A stretch of DNA of 5,030 nucleotides from Caryophanales bacterium UBA1624 (GTDB lineage Bacteria; Bacillota_I; Bacilli_A; RFN20; CAG-826), in the NCBI GenBank assembly GCA_002321395.1, contig DCMK01000072.1, forward strand, positions 8,847 to 13,876, in the 5' to 3' direction. Positions 1-5,030 of the stretch are shown here, one piece after another (the first letter of the stretch is position 1; every line of letters begins with the position of its first letter). A program made the position numbers and the translations under genes. The notes beneath the pieces are model-generated. The model had not been told where the DNA came from and ran no database searches. It saw only the letters and a program-made list of their open reading frames with translations.

Positions 1-1599
1 ATCCCCCCGAGCGCGGAGCACGACAACGAGCTCCGAAGGACCGTATCCCCGACCTGCCTCAACAAAGGGTATTCGGTCTACGCCTGCAAAAACTGCGGAA
101 CGATCTCCCAAGGCGATTTCGTCAGCCCCTTGGGCCACGATTATCAAAAGGCGACCGAGCTTGCCCCCACCTGCTCTTCCGTAGGCTATACCGAGTATGT
201 TTGCTCCCGCTGCGAGGATTCCTATAAGCAATACCTCCCCAGCTTGGAGCACCACTTCCAGGAGGGCAGCGCGGTGGTCACCCCGCCGACCTGCACCCAT
301 TACGGGACCACCAGCGAGCATTGCTCCACCTGCGGCCAGGATTTCATCACCGAATATACCGCTCCATTGGGGCATGTCGCGACGCCGGGGAAGGACAAAG
401 TGATCGCCCCCACTTGCACCAGAGAGGGGCGAACCGAGCATCTTTGCTCCACCTGCGGGGAGACCTATTCGGACAGCTATCAGCCAAAGCTCGACCATTC
501 CTTCCTCGTGACCGCGATCGAAGACGCCACCTGCGCCCACGCCTCTTACCTTGAGAAGACCTGCACCTCCTGCGGCCTTGTTCGGATCGAAGGCGGCGAA
601 GAGCAAAAGAAAGACCACTCCTTCCAAGAGGATGGGGTTTGCTCGGCTTGCCATAAGAGTTTCCGCGAGGCGAATTTCCTTCGCTTCCGCAAAAACGGGA
701 AGGCCATCCCTTGTTTGGACAGCGATTCCTATGAGCATCTGATCTATTCCCAATCCGGGGAGGAGACGATCGACGTTTCTATTTCCCCTTCCGATATGTC
801 CTACCTCCTTTCGAAGAACGTGTCTCGGATGACGTTGCTTGGCGGTTCTCAAGATGGGGCCGCGCGAGGATATGAATTCCAGGGGAAGGGCAACCGCGTT
901 TCCGCCGTCGCCCGCGGATCCTCCCAAGGCTTCGATTTCGAGAGGACGAGCGCTTTCCGCCTCGATTTCCTCGATTCGGAAGGGGCGCCGCTTTCCTCTT
1001 TGGGGAAAGAAGGGCTTTCCTTTGCCATGACTCTCACCAGCAAAGAGGAGGATGGCTCTGTTTTGGATGAGTTCCCCCTCCGTTGCTATTTCTCGACCTC
1101 CTATTCCGAAAGCGACCCTTCTTCCTACTTGGCCGAGCCTTCTACCGGCGAATCCGCCATCGAATACGTGGAAGGGAAGGGCTACCGATTAGATTATCTG
1201 AAAGAGGATAATCTCAATTCCTTCGCCGTTTCTATCCGCCCCGAGATCATGCGGGCGAAAATGGAGGAGGGTTATACGAGCTTGACATTGGCTTTCGCCC
1301 CGAATTTCGAGGGGGAATCCTATGCGGGATCGCCCCTTGAATGCGCTTATGATATCTTCGCCTATCAAGCGGAGAACGGGGGGAGGGCCGAACGCGTTCG
1401 GGTCGCGAGCCAATGGATCTGCGGAGGCACCCCGGCGGGGGATGGCTTCTCCCACGTCCTTGAGAACCTGAACCAATACGATTTCTCCGAAAACGGGCTG
1501 GAGATGAACTTCAGCTCCTGCGGTTGGAACGATCCATCGAAGTTCGTCGGCCACATCTTCTTGGGGAACCTGGCGTTCGGCGGAAAGGCAAGCGTATGA
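1..1599 (+). CDS. Cys/His-repeat surface protein, 5'-truncated by the window edge
   Basis: The frame is open from base 1 to a TGA at 1597-1599, giving 532 residues with no N-terminus. The in-frame TTG at 130 lies inside a repeat and is not a credible start. Residues about 7-206 are five tandem units with the pattern C-x9-C-x2-C-x12-14-H, commonly framed as PTC...G......C..CG....P.LGH, followed by a half unit (residues 207-221, GVCSAC). Residues about 222-532 carry no motif I can assign. Alternating hydrophobic/polar stretches, many aromatics and the ending FLGNLAFGG suggest beta-sandwich modules, possibly of carbohydrate-binding type (inference). There is no membrane segment in the visible part and no LPXTG sorting signal, so any export signal would be upstream of the window. 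Similar Cys-rich repeats occur in surface or secreted proteins of anaerobic Bacillota (general knowledge). Its stop overlaps the start of the first permease, so it probably belongs to the transporter operon. Its biochemical function is not recognised. Confidence 0.85.
   Translation: MPPSAEHDNELRRTVSPTCLNKGYSVYACKNCGTISQGDFVSPLGHDYQKATELAPTCSSVGYTEYVCSRCEDSYKQYLPSLEHHFQEGSAVVTPPTCTHYGTTSEHCSTCGQDFITEYTAPLGHVATPGKDKVIAPTCTREGRTEHLCSTCGETYSDSYQPKLDHSFLVTAIEDATCAHASYLEKTCTSCGLVRIEGGEEQKKDHSFQEDGVCSACHKSFREANFLRFRKNGKAIPCLDSDSYEHLIYSQSGEETIDVSISPSDMSYLLSKNVSRMTLLGGSQDGAARGYEFQGKGNRVSAVARGSSQGFDFERTSAFRLDFLDSEGAPLSSLGKEGLSFAMTLTSKEEDGSVLDEFPLRCYFSTSYSESDPSSYLAEPSTGESAIEYVEGKGYRLDYLKEDNLNSFAVSIRPEIMRAKMEEGYTSLTLAFAPNFEGESYAGSPLECAYDIFAYQAENGGRAERVRVASQWICGGTPAGDGFSHVLENLNQYDFSENGLEMNFSSCGWNDPSKFVGHIFLGNLAFGGKASV
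19..663 (+). repeat. Tandem protein repeat, five ~40-residue CCCH units plus a half unit
   Basis: Units lie at 19-138, 139-252, 253-375, 376-498 and 499-618 (40, 38, 41, 41 and 40 residues), and a Cys-x2-Cys half unit lies at 619-663. Every full unit keeps Cys-x9-Cys-x2-Cys exactly and ends in a His 12-14 residues after the last Cys. The first Cys is preceded by Thr in all five units, and by Pro-Thr in the first four. Three Cys plus one His is a plausible zinc-binding set, and the Cys-x2-Cys-Gly knuckle resembles a zinc ribbon. This is inferred from spacing only. At DNA level units 3 and 4 share an identical 15-base stretch (321-335 and 444-458), exactly 123 bases or one unit apart, but otherwise they have diverged. 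Confidence 0.85.
1582..1599 (+). promoter_or_regulatory. Ribosome binding site and ATGA start/stop overlap
   Basis: GGAAAGG at 1582-1588 sits 7 bases before the ATG at 1596. The upstream stop TGA (1597-1599) shares its first two bases with that ATG, giving the classic ATGA overlap. This decides the permease start and implies translational coupling between the repeat protein and the transporter. Confidence 0.75.
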
Positions 1600-2555
1600 C
1601 CCAGGCTAAGCCGTTTTCAAGAAACGCCAAGAAGGCAAAGGGGAAAGGGAACACCTGGCAGGAGAATCTCTTCATCGCTTCCTGCCTCATCATCCCCATC
1701 GTCTTCTTCCTCGTTTTCTACGTTTATGTGAACTTTGATTCCTTCTTGATGGCCTTCCAAATCCCCTCTGGAGGCAAAATCGCTTGGGGATGGGATAACT
1801 TCAAGTGGGTCTTTGACCGCATCGTCAAAGGGAGCACCAGCGACGTGGACAATCTCCAAGTCGCTTTCCGGAACACCTTCTTGACCTTCGGGGTCCAGAT
1901 CATCCTCTTCTTCGTGGGACTATTGGTCTCCTACATCATCTACAAGCAGCTTCTTGGCTATAGGATCTTCCGCGTGCTTTTCTATCTCCCGTCCATCATT
2001 TCCAGCGTCGTGACCTCTTTCTTCTATGCGGAGCTGATGAGCTATGGGGGGTTCGCGGATTTCCTGACCAATCTATTCCATTTGGATTACGCCTTGAAAT
2101 CGCCGCTTCAAGACAGCAACTTCGCCAATTTGATGGTTTTGATGAATTATTTCTGGCTTGGCATCCCTTCCAACCTCATCCTTTGGGGCGGGGCCTTTTC
2201 CCGCATCCCCACCTCCGTCTTGGAGTCGGCCCGCATCGACGGATGCGGATGGGTCCGCGAGCTTTTCCAAATCATCCTCCCCATCATTTGGCCGACGTTC
2301 GTGATGCTCATCACCACGAATTTGGCGGGCATTTTCGGGGCTACGGGCGCCGTCTTCCTCCTGACTGGGGGCAAATACGGGACCCAGACGGTCAGCAACT
2401 GGCTCTACATGAAAGTCCAGTCCGCCGGCACCGATACCGATTTGATGCTTTATCGGGCGTCCGCCTTGGGCTTGATGCTGACCCTGGTCAGCTGCGCGAT
2501 CGCCCTATTGACCCGCTATTTCCTCTCCCGCCGCGTAAAGGAGGTTGAATTCTAA
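1596..2555 (+). CDS. Carbohydrate ABC transporter permease, MalF/UgpA-like (CUT1)
   Basis: This is a 319-residue inner-membrane subunit of a binding-protein-dependent importer, probably for a sugar or oligosaccharide. A Lys/Arg-rich cytoplasmic N-terminus (residues 1-20) is followed by about six hydrophobic segments, near residues 26-48, 93-116, 126-148, 180-203, 230-252 and 287-309. The EAA loop that docks onto the ATPase runs from Glu210 to Pro229 as ESARIDG...IILP. It is close to the family consensus EAA..DGA........LP, with Ser for the first Ala and Cys217 for the usual Ala after Gly. Order and length fit the MalF-type first permease of CUT1 systems. The start at 1596 is chosen because a Shine-Dalgarno precedes it and it forms an ATGA overlap. 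An in-frame TTG at 1524 would add 24 residues overlapping the upstream gene and is unlikely. It overlaps the next permease by one base. The substrate cannot be read from the sequence. Confidence 0.93.
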   Translation: MTQAKPFSRNAKKAKGKGNTWQENLFIASCLIIPIVFFLVFYVYVNFDSFLMAFQIPSGGKIAWGWDNFKWVFDRIVKGSTSDVDNLQVAFRNTFLTFGVQIILFFVGLLVSYIIYKQLLGYRIFRVLFYLPSIISSVVTSFFYAELMSYGGFADFLTNLFHLDYALKSPLQDSNFANLMVLMNYFWLGIPSNLILWGGAFSRIPTSVLESARIDGCGWVRELFQIILPIIWPTFVMLITTNLAGIFGATGAVFLLTGGKYGTQTVSNWLYMKVQSAGTDTDLMLYRASALGLMLTLVSCAIALLTRYFLSRRVKEVEF

Positions 2556-2557
2556 TG
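2537..2557 (+). promoter_or_regulatory. Strong ribosome binding site for the second permease
   Basis: AAAGGAGGT at 2537-2545, inside the last codons of the first permease, is a near-perfect match to the 16S anti-Shine-Dalgarno. It lies 9 bases before the ATG at 2555. The stop TAA (2553-2555) overlaps the ATG by one base (TAATG), which favours coupled, equimolar synthesis of the two permeases. Confidence 0.85.
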
Positions 2558-3427
2558 AGAACGTTGACCCATTATTGGAAAAGCCGGCATCTGAGCGTGT
2601 CGGAAATCATCCTCCGCTGCATCGCCTTCCTCCTCTTCATCGCCGTCGCCGCCAGCTATCTCTACCTCATCTTCTGGTGTTTCTATTCAGGGATGAGGAA
2701 CGCCGACGACTTCGCCCAGAATCCCTTTGGGTTCTCCGTCCCCCAAATCTCGAATTATTGGGAGGTCTTCTCCGCGATCGAGTCCAATGGGACGAGCTTC
2801 TTCGGGATGATCGGAAACAGCTTGTTCTTCTCCTTCCTCGGCCCATTCCTCTGCATCTTCGTCACCTGCCAGTTCGCCTACGCCGCGGCCAAGTACCGCT
2901 TCCCCGGAAACAAGCTGCTCTACATCATCGTCCTCGGGGTGACCATCCTTCCTTTGTATGGGACCAGCAACGGCATGTACAAGCTGCTCTACAACTTGGG
3001 GTGGATGAACACCTATTGGATGATCTTGACTTCCTTGGGCGGCTTCAACATCTACTTCCTCTTCTTCTACGCTTTCTTCCAATCCCTGTCTTGGACCTAT
3101 GCCGAAGCGGCCCAGGTGGATGGGGCAAACCCTTGGCAGATCTTCTATCGGGTCATGCTCCCGCAGGCGATCCCGATGTTCGGCTCTTTGTTCCTGATGT
3201 GCTGGATCACCGAGTGGAACTCCTACGCGAGCGCCCTCATCTACTTGCCAAACCTTCCTACTTTGGCGGTTGGGATCTACAATTTCAAGACCCTGGCCGT
3301 CTATTCGGGGCGAATGGATCTGCTCTACGCCGCCTGCGCCATCTCGATGCTGCCTCCTCTTCTTCTCTTCGCCTTTTGCAATAAGACGCTGATGTCCAAC
3401 GTTTCCATCGGCGGAATTAAGGAATGA
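2555..3427 (+). CDS. Carbohydrate ABC transporter permease, MalG/AraQ-like (CUT1)
   Basis: This 290-residue partner of the preceding permease would form the heterodimeric membrane channel with it. About six hydrophobic segments are visible, near residues 18-44, 83-112, 121-146, 154-178, 205-230 and 256-275. The EAA loop is textbook, from Glu184 to Pro203 (EAAQVDGA then VMLP), and should contact the ATPase. The C-terminus, NVSIGGIKE, resembles the short Gly-rich tail typical of MalG/AraQ-type second permeases. Length is normal for the family. The start follows a strong Shine-Dalgarno and overlaps the upstream stop by one base. It ends in TGA 37 bases before the solute-binding protein gene. A long overlapping frame on the same strand (2545-3384) is Arg/Pro/Leu-rich, lacks any domain signature and is a codon-bias shadow. 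Confidence 0.94.
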   Translation: MRTLTHYWKSRHLSVSEIILRCIAFLLFIAVAASYLYLIFWCFYSGMRNADDFAQNPFGFSVPQISNYWEVFSAIESNGTSFFGMIGNSLFFSFLGPFLCIFVTCQFAYAAAKYRFPGNKLLYIIVLGVTILPLYGTSNGMYKLLYNLGWMNTYWMILTSLGGFNIYFLFFYAFFQSLSWTYAEAAQVDGANPWQIFYRVMLPQAIPMFGSLFLMCWITEWNSYASALIYLPNLPTLAVGIYNFKTLAVYSGRMDLLYAACAISMLPPLLLFAFCNKTLMSNVSIGGIKE

Positions 3428-3464
3428 TTTCGATTCAAAACAATAAATTTAAGGAGAAAAACCT
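3428..3464 (+). promoter_or_regulatory. AT-rich intergenic leader with ribosome binding site
   Basis: This is the only true gap between genes, 37 bases long. Only 9 of 37 bases are G or C, far below the surrounding coding sequence. It contains AAGGAG at 3451-3456, 8 bases before the ATG at 3465. I see no stem-loop and no convincing -35/-10 pair. It probably serves as an unstructured, efficient translation start for the solute-binding protein, which usually needs to be more abundant than the permeases. Confidence 0.7.
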
Positions 3465-3533
3465 ATGAAAAGCAAAAAGCTGATTGTCCTATCCTCCCTT
3501 GCCTTGGTTTCGATCGCCGGGCTCTCTTCCTGC
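3465..3533 (+). other. Lipoprotein signal peptide with lipobox LSSC
   Basis: Residues 1-23 of the solute-binding protein have a basic start (KSKK), a hydrophobic core (LIVLSSLALVSIAG) and the lipobox Leu-Ser-Ser-Cys. The Cys codon at 3531-3533 is the predicted site of diacylglyceryl attachment by Lgt, with cleavage before it by signal peptidase II. Confidence 0.88.
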
Positions 3534-4943
3534 TCCCTGGGCGGCGATGACGGGGACCCCAACACCATTCAGGTTTACGCGTGGGAATCTGGGCTTGGGA
3601 AAGTGTGGCTGGATAAGATCGCCGCGGATTTCAATGCCTCCCAAGACACCTACAAAGTTCAATTGACGACTTCAACCATTGCCTCCACCATCGCGAAAAC
3701 CTTGGCCCTTGGAACCTCCAATCCTTACGATCTTTATTTCACCATTCTCCCTTCTTATCAGTATTACGATGACTTCGCCATTCTCGACGACGTCCTTGAA
3801 TTCAAGCACGCGGGCGAATCCAAAAACATCGGGGAGAAGATCTACCCCGGGTTATTGGCCGCGCAGAAAGACGGGAATGACGGAAAATACCACATGCTCA
3901 ATTACGGCAACACGGTCGGCGGCATCGTTTATAACCGCGGCATGATCTCCGAGGACAAGATCCCCGCCACCACCGACGAGCTCGCGGACTTGGTCGTAGA
4001 AATCGCCGGGACCGGCGTCAAGCCTTGGCTGTTCTACAACGAACCCGGGGGGCTCAACGGGTATTGGAACTACCTTTCCTACGCCTGGGCTGCCCAATAC
4101 GATGGGGTCGATTACTATTACAACAATTTGATGAAGCTGACCGACGAGAACGGGAATTCCCCCAGCCGCGAAGTGTTCGTCAAGAAAGACGGGCGCTTCG
4201 AGGCGTTGAAGGTCATGGAGGAAATCATCACCCCCGACACCACCCATCAGCAGTGCGGCAACACCGTCTTCACCACCGTCCAGAACCTCTACCTTCAAGG
4301 GGCCGCTCCGCTGACCATCAACGGCTCGTGGCTCCTCAACGAGAACAAGTCGACCGCCGATGTGAACATGATGAAGACCCCGGTCATTTCCTCGATCGTC
4401 GAAAAGCTTCAGGACAAGAGCATGTCCGATTCGACGCTTTCGGATATCATCCGCGAAATCGATGGCGGCGCCACCTCCAGTTCGAAATGCTCCGACGAGG
4501 ATTTCGCCCGCATCAAACAGGCCCGGAACCTGGTTTACAACAACTCCGCCGAGCAGCGGATCTTCGTCCCGAAGTATTCCAACGCCTTGGAAGGGGCGAA
4601 GGAGTTCCTGAAGTATTTCTTCAAGGATTCGTCCATCTTGACCTATATGAATGCCCTTCACCTTCCGTCCAATGCCCGGCTCGACGACCCTTCCCTTTAC
4701 GATTCCTCCTCCGATTCGGTCTGGGCCAAAACCCAATTCGCGATGGCGGAGCAAGAAGAGCTCTATTTCCGCGCCGACAGCGCTTCGGCTTACCGCAACC
4801 ACGGTTTGAATCCCTATGCCGGGGTGCAAACGGCTCAGTCCTTCTTGAACCCCAACCCCAATGACCGCAAAAACGCTGAACAGGTTTGGGAGAACTTCCT
4901 CGCCGTCGTTGAGGAAGGATGGGAGTCTTTCATCAATGATTAG
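3465..4943 (+). CDS. Extracellular solute-binding lipoprotein, family 1 (ABC sugar importer)
   Basis: This 492-residue protein is the probable substrate receptor of the importer, held on the outer face of the membrane by a lipid. It begins with a Lys-rich n-region (KSKK), a hydrophobic core and a lipobox LSSC, giving lipid-modified Cys23. A short Gly/Asp linker leads into the first beta strand of the mature domain (TIQVYAWES, residues 34-42). Other family-like features are the VYNR stretch (residues 155-158), an aromatic-rich region at 200-212 (Tyr200, Trp201, Tyr203, Tyr206, Trp208, Tyr212) that could stack on sugar rings, and the NGSW motif (286-289). It is somewhat longer than the usual 400-450 residues of this family. 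The call rests on the signal, these motifs and the two CUT1 permeases immediately upstream. Substrate is unknown, and an oligosaccharide is the likeliest class. The TAG stop lies 8 bases into the next gene. Confidence 0.92.
   Translation: MKSKKLIVLSSLALVSIAGLSSCSLGGDDGDPNTIQVYAWESGLGKVWLDKIAADFNASQDTYKVQLTTSTIASTIAKTLALGTSNPYDLYFTILPSYQYYDDFAILDDVLEFKHAGESKNIGEKIYPGLLAAQKDGNDGKYHMLNYGNTVGGIVYNRGMISEDKIPATTDELADLVVEIAGTGVKPWLFYNEPGGLNGYWNYLSYAWAAQYDGVDYYYNNLMKLTDENGNSPSREVFVKKDGRFEALKVMEEIITPDTTHQQCGNTVFTTVQNLYLQGAAPLTINGSWLLNENKSTADVNMMKTPVISSIVEKLQDKSMSDSTLSDIIREIDGGATSSSKCSDEDFARIKQARNLVYNNSAEQRIFVPKYSNALEGAKEFLKYFFKDSSILTYMNALHLPSNARLDDPSLYDSSSDSVWAKTQFAMAEQEELYFRADSASAYRNHGLNPYAGVQTAQSFLNPNPNDRKNAEQVWENFLAVVEEGWESFIND
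4921..4943 (+). promoter_or_regulatory. Ribosome binding site and 8-base gene overlap
   Basis: GGGAG at 4921-4925 lies 10 bases before an ATG at 4936, inside the final codons of the solute-binding protein. The ATGATTAG string combines the new start (4936-4938) with the old stop TAG (4941-4943). The Shine-Dalgarno is moderate, so reinitiation by terminating ribosomes probably contributes. Confidence 0.55.
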
Positions 4944-5030
4944 GAAAAAACTGCTTTTTGTCGGCGCAGGTTTATCCGCCCTTTGCCTTGGCGGAGCCGG
5001 ATTTTGCCTCAGCCATCTTTCTTCCCCCGT
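4936..5030 (+). CDS. Exported protein of unknown function, N-terminal fragment (runs off the window)
   Basis: Only 31 codons are visible, starting at the ATG that overlaps the end of the solute-binding protein gene by 8 bases. The sequence is a classic signal peptide or signal anchor: MIRKK followed by a hydrophobic, Gly/Ala/Leu-rich core to about residue 25, then SHLSSP. Two Cys (17 and 24) are present, but neither has a standard lipobox, so type I cleavage or an uncleaved anchor is likelier than lipoprotein processing. Position suggests an extracellular partner of the importer, for example a glycosidase, a substrate-binding surface protein or a relative of the upstream repeat protein. The family cannot be determined from this fragment. 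Confidence 0.65.
   Translation, partial: MIRKKLLFVGAGLSALCLGGAGFCLSHLSSP

Noticed and set aside
130..132. TTG at 130 as start of the repeat protein
   Set aside because: The frame stays open to base 1, and the preceding codons encode a complete first repeat unit with the same Cys spacing, so the true start lies upstream of the window.
19..663. Repeat array as a CRISPR or other DNA-level array
   Set aside because: The repeats are conserved at protein level in one open frame and diverge at DNA level, with no identical repeat/spacer structure.
1524..1595. Extended start (TTG at 1524) for the first permease
   Set aside because: It would overlap the upstream gene by 76 bases. The ATG at 1596 has a Shine-Dalgarno and the usual ATGA overlap, and family members begin with a short basic N-terminus like the one it gives.
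2545..3384. 279-codon plus-strand frame overlapping the second permease
   Set aside because: It is Arg/Leu/Pro-rich with no recognisable fold. The strong Shine-Dalgarno at 2537-2545 is well spaced for the ATG at 2555, and that frame carries the EAA loop.
3428..3464. Promoter or terminator in the spacer
   Set aside because: No stem-loop with a U tract and no convincing -35/-10 pair could be found. AT richness alone is not enough.
3852..4829. Long open frame on the minus strand (325 codons) opposite the solute-binding protein gene
   Set aside because: It is a composition shadow: strong third-position C/G bias removes stops from the opposite frame. The translation is Gly/Val/Ile-rich with no domain signature, and the plus-strand gene has a clear signal, lipobox and family motifs.
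4025..4864. 279-codon plus-strand frame inside the solute-binding protein gene
   Set aside because: Its Arg-rich, low-complexity translation is typical of an out-of-frame reading of a codon-biased gene. It lies wholly inside a well-supported gene.

Overview
The window reads as one piece of a plus-strand operon from a bacterium with Bacillota-type translation signals. The evidence is strong AAGGAG-type Shine-Dalgarno sequences, tightly overlapping genes, a lipoprotein-type solute-binding protein, and a Cys/His-repeat surface protein of a kind I associate with anaerobic, often gut-living, Bacillota. Base composition is moderately GC-rich by eye (mid-50s percent) with C/G-ending codons favoured. 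TGA ends two of the genes and tryptophan is written TGG, so the standard bacterial code is in use and the Mycoplasma-type code is not. An uncultured Bacilli/Mollicutes-related or Clostridia-like anaerobe is a plausible source, but the taxon is a guess.

Layout: (1) positions 1-1599 hold the 3' part of a probably secreted protein. It has five tandem units of about 40 residues, each with three Cys and a closing His, then a half unit and about 310 residues of unassigned, probably beta-rich sequence. (2) 1596-2555 and 2555-3427 encode the two membrane subunits of a carbohydrate-type (CUT1) ABC importer, each with a recognisable EAA loop. (3) After a 37-base AT-rich spacer, 3465-4943 encodes the lipid-anchored family 1 extracellular solute-binding protein. 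(4) At 4936 another reading frame begins, overlapping the previous stop by 8 bases. It starts with a signal-peptide-like segment and runs off the window.

The junctions are a 4-base overlap (ATGA), a 1-base overlap (TAATG), a 37-base gap and an 8-base overlap. No promoter or terminator is visible between genes, so all five are probably co-transcribed. The simplest reading is a sugar or oligosaccharide uptake operon. The lipoprotein captures substrate, the two permeases form the channel, and an ATPase encoded elsewhere (as with the shared MsmK/MsiK-type ATPases) powers it. The upstream repeat protein, and perhaps the downstream exported protein, may be surface accessories such as adhesins, substrate binders or enzymes. 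The substrate cannot be deduced from sequence alone. I see no mobile element, CRISPR array, RNA gene or defence system here.
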